Source: Desulfoluna spongiiphila
GTDB taxonomy: Bacteria; Desulfobacterota; Desulfobacteria; Desulfobacterales; Desulfolunaceae
Assembly: GCF_900101345.1 (NCBI RefSeq)
Contig: NZ_FMUX01000022.1
Coordinates: forward strand, 1-64,000
Direction of reading: 5' to 3'
DNA length: 64,000 bases
Shown one piece after another: positions 50,109-59,103 of the stretch. A program made the translations under genes and the position numbers. Within the stretch, counting starts at the first letter, position 1. Every line of letters begins with the position of its first letter. Below the pieces are notes generated by a model. It saw only the letters and a list, made by a program, of their open reading frames with translations. It was not told the DNA's origin and ran no database searches.

Positions 50109-51815
50109 TTACTGGGTGACCTTGGAACCCCAGGTCTTGAGGGTGGCCATGCCGCCCTGGACGCTCACGGTGTTGGTGATACCCATTTCACGCAGGTTGA
50201 TCTGGGCTTCGAAGGAGCGCACGCCGGTGTTGCAGACCAGGACCACCAGCTTGTCTTTGGGGACCTCGTCCAGGCGATGTTTGATCTCGCCCTGGGGGAT
50301 GCTGTTCCACTTGCCGGGGAACTTCTCGCAGAAGGGCGTGGAGTCCGGACGTTCGCGGCAATCGATGAAGACGCAGTCGCCCTCTTCCCAGAGCCCTTCG
50401 AAGGTGGCAAGGGGGATGGAGTGGAGCAGGCCGTCCACCGCGTTGTCAGCCACGTTGGCCAGGGAGTTGACGATGTCCATGGCGGAGCTGAAGGGCGGGG
50501 AGTAGGCAAACTCCAGGTTGCTGATATCCAAGATGGTGGGTTTGTACTTCAAGGTGGCGGCAACCGCGTTGATGCGGCCCACCATGGCATCACCGCTTCC
50601 GGCAAACCCTTGGATACCGAGGACCCGCTTGGTGGCTTTTTCCACCACCAGCTCCAGGAACATCAGCTCTTTTTCGGGGTAGAAGTGGGCCCGGTCGAGC
50701 TGGCACATGGAGACGCTGATGGCGTCGAATCCGGCCGCTTCCGCGCCTTTGAGGGTCAGCCCGCTCCCTGCAAGGGACTTGTCGAAGAGCTTGACCACAA
50801 AGCTGCCCACCGGTGCTTCGGTGGTGGCACTGCCCCCGGCCATGTTGGTACCGATGACCCGGCCCTGGCGGTTGGCAAGGGAGCCCAGGGGATAGACCCC
50901 GGGTTTGCCGCTGACGGCATGGTTGAGTTCGATGCAGTCCCCGCCGGCGTAGATGTCCGGATCCGAGGTTTCCAGGCGCTCGTTGACCACGATGCCTCCG
51001 GTGGGACCGACCTCAAGGCCCGCTTCCCGGGCCAGCTCGCCGTTGGGCTGGATGCCCACGGCCATGATGACCAGGTCGGCCTCCAGGGTGCGCTTGTCGG
51101 TGATCACGCGCTGAACGGCGCCTTCATCCCCTTCAAACCCTTTGACGGTCTCCCCGAGGTAAAAGTTCACCTCGTTCTCTTCCATGGAGCGCTGGGCCAT
51201 ATGGGCCATCTGCGGCCCCACGAAACCGGGCATGATCTGATCGCCGATCTCCACGACGGAGGTCTCGATGCCCCACATGTCGGCCAGGGCTTCGGCCATC
51301 TCCAGGCCGATGAACCCGGCACCGACGATGACGGCTTTTTCCACCTGCCCGGCGGCCACGAGCTTCTTGATCTCCATGGCGTCTTCAAGGTTCCCCACGG
51401 CATGGATGTTGGCCAGGTCCTGGCCGGAGATCCCGAGGTCCCGGGTGCGGCTTCCCGCGCCGATGACCAGCTTGTCGTAAGGGTAGCTCTTCTCGACCCC
51501 GTCCTTGCCCTTGGCCCAGACCACCTTGGCCTCCCGATCGATACGGGTCACAAGGGTCCCGGTCACCAGGGCCTCAAACCCTTTGATGGTCTTGAAGAAC
51601 TCTTCGTTTCGTACCATATGGTACGCCGTGCTCTGAAGGGCCGTATGGTCCGCCACGTCACCGGAGACATAATAGGGAATGCCACAGCCCCCGTATGAGA
51701 TGTAGTCATCTTTGTCGATGAGGGTCACATGGGTTGTGGGGTCGATGCGTTTCACTCGGCAGGCAGCCTTGGTCCCCAAGGCCACGCCGCCGATGACAAC
51801 AACTCGTCTTGACAT
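50109..51815 (-). CDS. CoA-disulfide reductase-type flavoprotein fused to a rhodanese domain
   Basis: A 568-aa FAD/NAD(P)H oxidoreductase. The N-terminal FAD site is VVVIGGVALGTKAA. The single redox cysteine C44 is in YGGCGIPYYVSG, as in CoA-disulfide and NADH-polysulfide reductases. The NAD site is VIVGAGFIGLEMAEAL, with FAD block DIYAGGDCIEL. The C-terminal ~100 residues are a rhodanese domain with catalytic C528 (VCNTGVRS). Related fusions reduce polysulfide, CoA persulfide or CoA disulfide in the cytoplasm. The start is ATG 51815; an upstream GTG at 51851 is less likely. Confidence 0.9.
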   Translation of the reverse strand: MSRRVVVIGGVALGTKAACRVKRIDPTTHVTLIDKDDYISYGGCGIPYYVSGDVADHTALQSTAYHMVRNEEFFKTIKGFEALVTGTLVTRIDREAKVVWAKGKDGVEKSYPYDKLVIGAGSRTRDLGISGQDLANIHAVGNLEDAMEIKKLVAAGQVEKAVIVGAGFIGLEMAEALADMWGIETSVVEIGDQIMPGFVGPQMAHMAQRSMEENEVNFYLGETVKGFEGDEGAVQRVITDKRTLEADLVIMAVGIQPNGELAREAGLEVGPTGGIVVNERLETSDPDIYAGGDCIELNHAVSGKPGVYPLGSLANRQGRVIGTNMAGGSATTEAPVGSFVVKLFDKSLAGSGLTLKGAEAAGFDAISVSMCQLDRAHFYPEKELMFLELVVEKATKRVLGIQGFAGSGDAMVGRINAVAATLKYKPTILDISNLEFAYSPPFSSAMDIVNSLANVADNAVDGLLHSIPLATFEGLWEEGDCVFIDCRERPDSTPFCEKFPGKWNSIPQGEIKHRLDEVPKDKLVVLVCNTGVRSFEAQINLREMGITNTVSVQGGMATLKTWGSKVTQ

Positions 51816-51885
51816 TTTCTTGTCTACCTTTTTGCTTGTGCTTATCGCCACTGGGCAAACGTCCGGGGATCTGTCAGAGGTCCCG

Positions 51886-51957
51886 CAGCGTCACACCCAA
51901 CACGCTGAAATTGCGTCTCCCGGCCTGAAAAAGAGCCTGGTTTCCTGAGCAAACCAG
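51886..51957 (-). promoter_or_regulatory. Leader with terminator-like hairpin before the CoA-disulfide-reductase-like gene
   Basis: On the minus strand CTGGTTT/AAACCAG is a perfect stem (51937-51957) followed by GCTCTTTTT, like an attenuator. Next comes CAGCGT/ACGCTG (about 51886-51910). Both lie between a possible upstream promoter and the start codon. They may form alternative structures. The rest of 51816-52123 shows no gene. Confidence 0.4.
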
Positions 51958-52123
51958 CCACGTCGTCAGCCCGACCACCACACGGTTGTAGTATCTTATC
52001 CTCTGAATTACAAGAAAAACAAAGGGGGCCGTAAAACCCCGGAGTTGCGGGCCCTCTCAGCCCACAGACAATCCCTGCCGCCCCATGGATCAGGCAGTAT
52101 ATCGATGCGGTTCCCCTCAACGC

Positions 52124-52159
52124 AAAAAACCGGCCGAGGGAAAATCCCATGACCGGTTT
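52124..52159 (-). terminator. Terminator of the STAS-like protein gene
   Basis: On the minus strand AAACCGG pairs with CCGGTTT and encloses GGGATTTTCCC, followed by T6. It lies ~47 nt after the stop codon at 52206. Confidence 0.88.
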
Positions 52160-52205
52160 CAACACGATGACCGCCTGCCCCTCCGGCAGAACCTTTAAAC
52201 GGGAC

Positions 52206-52808
52206 TCAGATCCGAAGGTGATGCTTCTCCTTCTTCAACAGATCCGAGGCATCGTTTAAGGTGGAGACATCAAAGATCGTCAGGCCGACCTCTTCGAAAA
52301 TGCCATCCACCATCTCCTTGACGCCCCGGGGCATGCCCTCGGCAATGCGGATAACGCGAGACACGTTCATCTGGGCCAGGGTACAGGCCACCTTGCGGAT
52401 GTGAAAGGCGTTCTTTTTGTCGCCGTTTTCCCGGATCCGGCTGATATCCACAATGACGTCGCATTCGCTCCGAAGGGAATCCAGGACGGTCAGGATATGG
52501 TTGGAGAACTGCTTGGCGCCTTTGTAATCGAACTCACCGGCCATTTTCACGTACAGGCGATTCTCAGCGGTGAACCCGCGGATGGCCCACATGGCGGTGC
52601 GGGTGCGGCCCACTTTGCTCTCGCCCTTTTTCTCGCGCTCAAGCTCCTTGATGCGCCGCTTGGCCCAGCTGATCTCCTTTTCACGTTCATCCACCTCTTC
52701 CAGGAGGTTGAAGATATCCTGGAGAATCTCCTCCTCACCCAGTCCGTCAAGATGGTTCTTCCTGTATTTTTCAGCAATACCGGAAAGTCGGCTATCCATA
52801 TCGGCCAT
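52206..52808 (-). CDS. Coiled-coil protein with a STAS-like domain
   Basis: A 200-aa soluble protein. The first ~65 residues are charged and predicted coiled coil (LLEEVDEREKEISWAKRRIK). Residues ~80-195 resemble a STAS/SpoIIAA-like fold: a beta start RLYVKMAGEFDY, a central strand SECDVIVDISRIR, and alternating helices and strands. The serine that is phosphorylated in true anti-sigma antagonists is not obvious (DISRIRENG). It is a single-gene unit divergent from the diguanylate cyclase, to which it may relate functionally. Confidence 0.65.
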   Translation of the reverse strand: MADMDSRLSGIAEKYRKNHLDGLGEEEILQDIFNLLEEVDEREKEISWAKRRIKELEREKKGESKVGRTRTAMWAIRGFTAENRLYVKMAGEFDYKGAKQFSNHILTVLDSLRSECDVIVDISRIRENGDKKNAFHIRKVACTLAQMNVSRVIRIAEGMPRGVKEMVDGIFEEVGLTIFDVSTLNDASDLLKKEKHHLRI

Positions 52809-52930
52809 GCCCTTCTAACCCCGCTTTAAGGCGTTCATATCTATTCTCTTGACTTTATTATCGGATTTACACTATTTTTTTTAAGCTTCTTTTGGCTTTT
52901 TTTTAACAACTCTCGATATAAATCAGGCAT

Positions 52931-53965
52931 ATGCTGACATTCCAAGAGCTTCTAGACCTTGTCAAGGATAACGAATTAAAATCTCGTAAGTTCAACCACG
53001 TTGAAACCAAGATCCTGACAATCCTTAATTTCAAAGATCTCTTTGAGACCCTTCTGTCCGAAATATCCAATCAGTTTGACATCCCGTATGTCTGGATCAC
53101 CCTGGTGGAGGGAAGCGATACCTCCAGGCTGCTGCTCAAGGCCTTCGGCTCTTCGGAGCTTCTGCCCGAACGGGTCAACCTGACCACCCGCTCCCAGTTT
53201 CAGGGGCTCCTGGGCACAGGCACCACCCCCACCCTCATCAACCGGGATATCCACGACTACAGGGCCCTTATCCCCTCCAAAAGCAACTGGATGATCCGCT
53301 CCATGTCCGTGGCCCCCATCAGCCTGGACGGAGAGGTCATCGGCTGCCTGAACCAGGGGGACATCTCGGCGGACCGGTTCTCCCCGGACAAGGACCCGGT
53401 GTTCCTGGCCCAGCTGGCCTTGAAGTTTTCCCTGTGCCTCTCCAATGTCACGGCCCATGAAAAGCTTCGACTGCTGGCCTTTAACGATCCCCTGACGGAG
53501 CTGTTAAACCGCCGCGCCATGGAGCACGCCCTGGAACAGGAATTCCGACGGGCCATCCGCTACAACCGCGAGCTCTCGGTGGCCTTTCTGGACCTCGACA
53601 AGTTCAAGGCGGTCAACGACAGGTACGGCCATGACGCCGGCGACAAGGTGCTGATGGACGTGGCCCGGGCCCTCTCCCGCTATACCCGGGAAAGCGACAT
53701 CCTCTGCCGCTTTGCCGGGGACGAGTTTGTCCTGGTCCTGCCGGAGACCACCGCGGGCAAAGCCGAGTCCATGATGGTGCGCATCCAGGAAGAGCTGGCC
53801 GCCATGCCCATCGCCATCAACGGGCAGACCCTGCACCAGCACGTGAGCTTCGGTATCGCGTCCCTGCGGGTTGAAAACACCCCCACCTACCCGGCACTGC
53901 TGAAACGTGCCGACAAAGCCCTGTACCAAAACAAAATGCGCCACCATCGCTGCCTGCCGGCCTGA
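52931..53965 (+). CDS. Diguanylate cyclase with N-terminal GAF/DUF484-like domain
   Basis: A 344-aa protein predicted to make cyclic di-GMP from two GTP. The N-terminal ~170 residues resemble the DUF484/GAF sensor (SMSVAPISLDGEVIGCLNQGD). The GGDEF domain has the active-site loop AGDEF (262-266), the metal/GTP block FLDLDKFKAVNDRYGHDAGD, and an inhibitory I-site RESD (253-256). It appears active and product-inhibited. No membrane helix is visible, so it is cytoplasmic. Confidence 0.93.
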   Translation: MLTFQELLDLVKDNELKSRKFNHVETKILTILNFKDLFETLLSEISNQFDIPYVWITLVEGSDTSRLLLKAFGSSELLPERVNLTTRSQFQGLLGTGTTPTLINRDIHDYRALIPSKSNWMIRSMSVAPISLDGEVIGCLNQGDISADRFSPDKDPVFLAQLALKFSLCLSNVTAHEKLRLLAFNDPLTELLNRRAMEHALEQEFRRAIRYNRELSVAFLDLDKFKAVNDRYGHDAGDKVLMDVARALSRYTRESDILCRFAGDEFVLVLPETTAGKAESMMVRIQEELAAMPIAINGQTLHQHVSFGIASLRVENTPTYPALLKRADKALYQNKMRHHRCLPA

Positions 53966-54024
53966 AGGGCAGAGCAGCCCAACCCGGCCTCAGTCAACCG
54001 GTAACCAAAAGAGCCCTTTAAAAC

Positions 54025-54060
54025 AAAAAAAGCCCGCGGCATGAAATGCCGTGGGCTTTT
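54025..54060. terminator. Bidirectional terminator between the diguanylate cyclase and the ribosomal operon
   Basis: AAAAAAAGCCC.CGGCAT..ATGCCG.GGGCTTTT forms a stable stem with A7 on one side and T4 on the other. It can stop transcripts from the cyclase and from the convergent rplQ end. A second GGGGC/GCCCC hairpin without a T-run lies at 54139-54155. Confidence 0.9.
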
Positions 54061-54158
54061 ATGTGCAACAGGTCACAGCCACCTCCTGAGCAAATGCTCC
54101 TTGGCTGTTACTAACTGTTCATGCAGAGGGACCGGAAGGGGCAAAGCCCCTTTAGGTT

Positions 54159-54545
54159 TTATGCCTCGGTTGCTGCGGGTGCCTCGACCTTGGGAGCGGT
54201 AAACTCCACAATAGCCATGGACGCTGCATCACCGGCACGGAAACCGATTTTGGTCACTCGGGTGTATCCGCCGTTTTTACCGCCAAAGCGTGCGGGTGCT
54301 TCTTCGAAAAGCTTGTGCACCACATCTTTTTCCATAATCACGGCCATCGCCTGACGTCGGGCATGGAGGTCTCCACGCTTGGCCAGGGTGATCATTTTGT
54401 CCGCCCAACGACGAAGCTCTTTGGCTTTTACGTCGGTGGTCTTGATCCTCCCATGCTTGAACAGAGAGGTCACCATATTGCGAAACATCGCCTTACGATG
54501 GGCAGAAGTCCTGCCCAGCTTAACGCCTGCTTTTTTATGTCTCAT
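54159..54545 (-). CDS. rplQ: 50S ribosomal protein L17
   Basis: A 128-aa large-subunit protein near the exit tunnel. The family start MRHKKAGVKLGRTSAHRKAMFRNM and the block RIKTTDVKAKELRRWADKMIT are clear (shown in part). Last gene of the alpha operon, 6 nt after rpoA. A short A/E-rich tail follows the conserved core. Confidence 0.98.
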   Translation of the reverse strand: MRHKKAGVKLGRTSAHRKAMFRNMVTSLFKHGRIKTTDVKAKELRRWADKMITLAKRGDLHARRQAMAVIMEKDVVHKLFEEAPARFGGKNGGYTRVTKIGFRAGDAASMAIVEFTAPKVEAPAATEA

Positions 54546-54551
54546 TTCCTC

Positions 54552-55571
54552 TTACTCCCCTTCAGCTCCGTCTTCCTCCTTCGGGCTGAAACCGTCAAGT
54601 TTCATTCCGAGGGAAAGTCCCATCTCTGACAAGACCTCTTTGATCTCATTCAGAGACTTCCGACCGAAGTTCTTGGTTTTGAGCATTTCGGCTTCGGTTT
54701 TCTGCACGAGCTGATAGATCTTGATGATGTCGGCATTTTTCAGGCAGTTGGCACTACGAACCGAGAGTTCAAGCTCATCCACATTTCTGTAGAGGTTTTC
54801 GTTGAAATCCCTGTCCCCACCCTCTTCACTGACGCTGTCGTGCTCAGGCTCGATATCCTCATCAAAGTTGATGAAAGGACTCATCTGCTCCTTGATGATC
54901 TTTGCGGCGTACGCCACAGTGTCCTCTGGAAGCAGGCTGCCGTCCGTCCACACCTCGAGGGTCAGCTTATCGTAGTCGGTTTTCTGACCCACGCGGGAGT
55001 TCGAAACCGTGTAGTTGACCTTTTTGATGGGAGAAAAGACGGTGTCGATGGCTATGGTACCAACCGGTGCGTCCTCGTCTTTGTTATCCCTGGCCAGAGC
55101 ATACCCGCGACCTACTTTGACGGTGAGGCTCATGTTCAGCTTACCGCCCTCGTTCAAGGTCGCAAGATGAAGATCCGGGTTGAGGATCTCCACTCGGCCA
55201 TCGGGACTGATGAGGTCTCCGGCACATACCTTGCCAGGGCCTTCGGCCTTGAGCTCGAGCATGCGCGTTTCGGTGTCATTCACCTTCAACTTAATCTCTT
55301 TGACGTTGAGAATCAGCTCAGAGACATCCTCAAGAACCCCGGGGATCGGAGAGAACTCATGCAGTACATCCTCAATTTTAACCGACACGACGCCGGCGCC
55401 ATAAAGGGATGAAAGAATGATCCTCCGGAGGGCGTTACCGATGGTAATGCCGTATCCCCTTTCAAGAGGTTCGCATACAAACTTGCCGTAAGTTGAACTG
55501 CCGGACAGGAGCACTTTGTCCGGACTGATCATCTCACGCCAGTTCCTGTATATCATTTCGTTTGATGTCAT
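54552..55571 (-). CDS. rpoA: RNA polymerase alpha subunit
   Basis: A 339-aa protein. The N-terminal domain used for RNA polymerase assembly contains LERGYGITIGNALRRIILSS (conserved GNALRR). The C-terminal domain contains ELSVRSANCLKNADI and LKTKNFGRKSLNEIKEVL, the DNA/activator-contact region. It lies between rpsD and rplQ in the usual alpha-operon order. Confidence 0.98.
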   Translation of the reverse strand: MTSNEMIYRNWREMISPDKVLLSGSSTYGKFVCEPLERGYGITIGNALRRIILSSLYGAGVVSVKIEDVLHEFSPIPGVLEDVSELILNVKEIKLKVNDTETRMLELKAEGPGKVCAGDLISPDGRVEILNPDLHLATLNEGGKLNMSLTVKVGRGYALARDNKDEDAPVGTIAIDTVFSPIKKVNYTVSNSRVGQKTDYDKLTLEVWTDGSLLPEDTVAYAAKIIKEQMSPFINFDEDIEPEHDSVSEEGGDRDFNENLYRNVDELELSVRSANCLKNADIIKIYQLVQKTEAEMLKTKNFGRKSLNEIKEVLSEMGLSLGMKLDGFSPKEEDGAEGE

Positions 55572-55626
55572 ATTGATCTCCAGAATTGTGCCAAGAACAA
55601 CAGTTTACTCACGTTAATATACTCCG

Positions 55627-56253
55627 CTACTTGGAGTAGAGCTCGACGATCAACTGTTCCTGAATCGGCAGGGTTACGTCTTCGCGCACAGGAAGATTTA
55701 CAACTCTGGCTTTCATGTTATCTTTGTCCAGTTCCAGCCACTGGGGCACACCTCGGCGAACCACGGCGTCAATGGCGTCCTGAACAAACTGAACCTTCTT
55801 GCTCTTTTCACGGATCTCAACAACATCGTCTTTGCGGACAATGTAAGAAGGGATGTCGACTTTACGGCCGTTCACGAGGAAGTGCCCGTGGCGTACGAAG
55901 TGACGTCCCTGGGTGCGGGAGTTGACAAAGCCGAGTCGGTAAACCACGTTGTCAAGTCTGCATTCGAGGGCCTGAAGCAGGTTGGTACCGGTGATCCCCT
56001 TTTTCTGATCCGCTTTCTTGAAGATGATGCGGAACTGCTTTTCGGAGACACCGTAAATGCGTCTTACTTTCTGCTTTTCCCTCAGCTGAATGCCGTAATC
56101 GGAAAACTTGCTGCGACGCTGACCGTGCTGGCCGGGCGCATAACTGCGACGATCAAAACTACACTTATCTGAATAGCATCGATCGCCTTTAAGGAAAAGC
56201 TTCATGTTTTCACGTCTGCAGAGACGGCAGACGGAACCCCTGTATCTAGCCAA
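55627..56253 (-). CDS. rpsD: 30S ribosomal protein S4 (zinc-binding form)
   Basis: A 208-aa 16S-binding assembly protein. The N-terminus has four cysteines (CRLC at 9-12, C26 and C31) of the zinc-containing S4 type. The S4 RNA-binding domain (ECRLDNVVYRLGFVNSRTQG) follows. It often autoregulates the alpha operon in other bacteria; no such site was identified here. Confidence 0.97.
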   Translation of the reverse strand: MARYRGSVCRLCRRENMKLFLKGDRCYSDKCSFDRRSYAPGQHGQRRSKFSDYGIQLREKQKVRRIYGVSEKQFRIIFKKADQKKGITGTNLLQALECRLDNVVYRLGFVNSRTQGRHFVRHGHFLVNGRKVDIPSYIVRKDDVVEIREKSKKVQFVQDAIDAVVRRGVPQWLELDKDNMKARVVNLPVREDVTLPIQEQLIVELYSK

Positions 56254-56306
56254 ATCCTCCTCCTTTGATACTCGATATATATCGTATCATTTGCAAATAA
56301 TCTTTT

Positions 56307-56696
56307 TTAAACTCTTCTCTTCTTCGGGGGGCGACAACCGTTGTGGGGAACAGGGGTTACGTCCCTGATCTTGGTGATCACAAAGCCTGCTGCCTGAAGA
56401 GAACGAAGAGCCGATTCCCTGCCGGCGCCGGGTCCCTTCACTTCTACTTCCACGGTTTTCATGCCGTGTTCCTGAGCCTTTTTGGCCGCATCTTCTGCTG
56501 CAAGCTGTGCAGCAAAAGGGGTGCTCTTTCGGGACCCTTTAAAGCCGTGCATACCGGCACTGGACCAGGAAATGACGTTACCGTTGGTGTCGGTAACAGA
56601 TACAATTGTATTGTTGAATGTGGACTGGATATGAACCACCCCACTGGATATGTTCTTTCTGACCTTTTTCTTCTGTCGTGCGCGTGTCTTCGCCAT
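56307..56696 (-). CDS. rpsK: 30S ribosomal protein S11
   Basis: A 129-aa protein of the 30S platform. The block GVVHIQSTFNNTIVSVTDTN and the C-terminus VTPVPHNGCRPPKKRRV are strongly conserved. It lies between rpsM and rpsD in the alpha operon. Confidence 0.98.
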   Translation of the reverse strand: MAKTRARQKKKVRKNISSGVVHIQSTFNNTIVSVTDTNGNVISWSSAGMHGFKGSRKSTPFAAQLAAEDAAKKAQEHGMKTVEVEVKGPGAGRESALRSLQAAGFVITKIRDVTPVPHNGCRPPKKRRV

Positions 56697-56744
56697 GACG
56701 CTTAAAAGCCTCCTTTAATCGTGACCAGGTGTCCCAAGCTGCAC

Positions 56745-57113
56745 CTACTTCTTCTTCTTAACAGCAGCTCGTCTGGGGCCTTTGCGGGTACGTGCGTTGG
56801 TTTTGGTTCTCTGTCCGTTGACAGGGAGGGATTTACGATGACGAAGTCCGCGGTAGCAACCAAGATCCATCAAGCGCTTGATGTTCATGGATACCTCTGT
56901 GCGGAGTTCACCTTCCACACGGTAATCGGCATCAATGGCCTTCCTGATGAGGTTGACGTCGGATTCGGTCAGATCCTGAGTCTGAGTACTCGGGTCAATA
57001 TCGTGCTTGGTGAGAATCTCTTTGGAAGTGGAGAGGCCTACACCATAGATGTAGGTCAGCGCGATATCGATTCTTTTCTTTCTGGGTATATCTACCCCTG
57101 CAATCCTTGCCAA
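56745..57113 (-). CDS. rpsM: 30S ribosomal protein S13
   Basis: A 122-aa protein of the 30S head that contacts the P-site tRNA and 50S. The start ARIAGVDIPRKKRIDIALTY and the end GLRHRKSLPVNGQRTKTNAR are typical. It follows rpmJ by 13 nt. Confidence 0.98.
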   Translation of the reverse strand: MARIAGVDIPRKKRIDIALTYIYGVGLSTSKEILTKHDIDPSTQTQDLTESDVNLIRKAIDADYRVEGELRTEVSMNIKRLMDLGCYRGLRHRKSLPVNGQRTKTNARTRKGPRRAAVKKKK

Positions 57114-57126
57114 AATTTATCCTCCT

Positions 57127-57240
57127 CTATCCCTGTCTCTGCTTATGACGTTTGTTTTCGCAGATAACCCGTACAACGCCGTGGCGACGAACAACCTTGC
57201 ACTTAGGACATATCTTTTTTACTGAAGCTCTGACTTTCAT
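57127..57240 (-). CDS. rpmJ: 50S ribosomal protein L36
   Basis: A 37-codon gene read on the minus strand: MKVRASVKKICPKCKVVRRH, then GVVRVICENKRHKQRQG. Cysteines 11, 14 and 27 with H32 form the zinc site of the C+ type. It lies between infA and rpsM, its standard place. Confidence 0.97.
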   Translation of the reverse strand: MKVRASVKKICPKCKVVRRHGVVRVICENKRHKQRQG

Positions 57241-57286
57241 TTGGGTTATACTCCCTCGTCTTATCCTTCAAATATCGTAAGGATAC

Positions 57287-57505
57287 CTACTTGGATCGGT
57301 AGGTGATTCGTCCTCTGGTCAAGTCATAAGGTGACAACTCGACGGTCACCTTGTCCCCGGGCAGAATCTTGATAAAATGCATACGCATTTTACCCGAGAT
57401 GTGAGCCAGGATCTGATGCTTGTTTTCCAGTTCCACTTTGAACATTGCATTGGGCAAAGTCTCAAGTACAGTTCCCTGTACCTTAATGGGCTCCTCCTTT
57501 GCCAT
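57287..57505 (-). CDS. infA: Translation initiation factor IF-1
   Basis: A 72-aa OB-fold protein that binds the 30S A site during initiation. It shows the family sequence (MAKEEPIKVQGTVLETLPNA, then ISGKMRMHFIKILPGDKVTV). The ATG at 57505 follows GGGAGGAG and matches the usual N-terminus; an upstream in-frame ATG is not needed. First gene after an internal promoter. Confidence 0.97.
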   Translation of the reverse strand: MAKEEPIKVQGTVLETLPNAMFKVELENKHQILAHISGKMRMHFIKILPGDKVTVELSPYDLTRGRITYRSK

Positions 57506-57689
57506 AACTCTCCTCCCACGATAATCGCATCTGTCTGGTCCAAATGGGTTAAAACGGCTCACACCGCTTTCGACCAGATTGCAGAGTTTACCTTACGAAT
57601 GATATCCAAATATCGAGTATCTCACACATTGCAACTCGGCTGGCAGTTCCCTGGAGAGGTGGCCACGAAACTAAAAAAACCAGCATGAT

Positions 57690-57718
57690 GTGATACTACA
57701 CTCGCAAATGGATGACAA
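57690..57718 (-). promoter_or_regulatory. Sigma-70 promoter before infA
   Basis: TTGTCA (57713-57718) and TATCAC (57690-57695) are 17 nt apart on the minus strand. The start near 57683 leaves a ~178-nt leader to infA. The 293-nt secY-infA gap contains no adk or map gene. Confidence 0.65.
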
Positions 57719-57798
57719 CCCCTTTTTTTCCGGACACCTCTTATTGGGGGTCCGAAAACAGGGATGGCCATCCATATACGTTCGAAACGTGTCTTGAC

Positions 57799-59097
57799 TT
57801 ATCGGCGACCCTTGATCGCTTTGCCGTCACCCAGGAAACCGCTGTAGTTTCGCATCACAAGATGCGACTCCATCTGAGCCACGGTGTCAATGGCAACCCC
57901 CACCACAATGAGGAGGGCCGTGCCGCCGAAATAAAAGGGGACATGGGCCTTGGTGATCAGGAGGGTGGGAAGCACACAGATGGCGGAGACGTAAACGGCC
58001 CCCACGACAGTGATGCGGGTAAGCACCTTGTCAATGTAATCTGCAGTGCGCTTGCCGGGCCTGATCCCGGGGATGTACCCCCCGTTCTTCTTCATGTTCT
58101 CAGCCACATCCGTCGGGTTGAACTGGATGGCGGTGTAGAAAAAGCAGAAGAACACAATAAAGGCCACAAAAATGGCCGAATAGAGAAGGCTGCCCGGAGC
58201 CATCAGGTCGCTGATGGTTTTCATCACCGGCACATCGGGGAAAAACGAGGCCACGGTGGTCGGGAAGACAATGATGGAAGAGGCGAAGATGGGCGGGATC
58301 ACGCCGGAGGTGTTGATCTTCAGGGGCAGATGCGAGCTCTGCCCGCCATAGACCTTACGGCCCACAACACGCTTGGCGTACTCCACAGGGATCCGGCGCT
58401 GGGCCGTCTCCATGAAGATGATGAAGCCCATAACCGCAACCATCATGACAATGAGCAGCAGCACAGTGAAAAGCGACATCTCCCCGGAGGAGAGAAGCCG
58501 GTAGGTGCTGATGACCGCAGCGGGCATGCGGGCAATAATCCCTGCAAAGATGATAAGGGATATACCGTTCCCGATGCCACGCTCGGTGATCTGCTCACCC
58601 AGCCACATGATAAACGCGGTGCCGGCCGTCAGGGTGATGACGGTCATGATGCGAAAGCCCCAACCCGGAGAGGTCACGGCGTGCATGGCTTCCAGGCCCA
58701 CACTGATACCAAAGCCCTGGATCACGCTCAAGAGCACCGTCCCGTAGCGGGTATACTGGGTGATCTTCTTCTGACCCTGCTCTCCCTCTTTCTTCAACTG
58801 CTCGAGGTGGGGGACCACCACGGTCATGAGCTGAAGGATGATGGAGGCACTGATGTAAGGCATGATACCCAGGGCAAACACCGAGAGTCTCTCAAGGGCC
58901 CCCCCGGAAAACATGTTGAACATGCCCACGATGCCCCCGCCGAATTTTGAAAAAATATCGGCCAGGGAATCGGGGTTGATCCCGGGTGTGGGGACGTGCA
59001 CACCGATGCGGTAGACGAGCAACAGCATCAGTGTGGTTACGATCCTTTTCTTCAGTTCCGGCAGTTTGAATAGGTTCTGGAATCCGCTGGTCGTCAT
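57799..59097 (-). CDS. secY: Protein translocase subunit SecY
   Basis: Central channel of the Sec translocon, 432 aa with ten membrane helices. Recognisable blocks are the N-terminal LKKRIVTTLMLLLVYRIGVH, the plug region GINPDSLADIF.. GGIVGMFNMFSGGAL, and FFCFFYTAIQFNPTDVAENM. It is the last gene of the spc operon here and is followed by a promoter-containing gap. Confidence 0.98.
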   Translation of the reverse strand: MTTSGFQNLFKLPELKKRIVTTLMLLLVYRIGVHVPTPGINPDSLADIFSKFGGGIVGMFNMFSGGALERLSVFALGIMPYISASIILQLMTVVVPHLEQLKKEGEQGQKKITQYTRYGTVLLSVIQGFGISVGLEAMHAVTSPGWGFRIMTVITLTAGTAFIMWLGEQITERGIGNGISLIIFAGIIARMPAAVISTYRLLSSGEMSLFTVLLLIVMMVAVMGFIIFMETAQRRIPVEYAKRVVGRKVYGGQSSHLPLKINTSGVIPPIFASSIIVFPTTVASFFPDVPVMKTISDLMAPGSLLYSAIFVAFIVFFCFFYTAIQFNPTDVAENMKKNGGYIPGIRPGKRTADYIDKVLTRITVVGAVYVSAICVLPTLLITKAHVPFYFGGTALLIVVGVAIDTVAQMESHLVMRNYSGFLGDGKAIKGRR

Positions 59098-59103
59098 ATG
59101 GTC

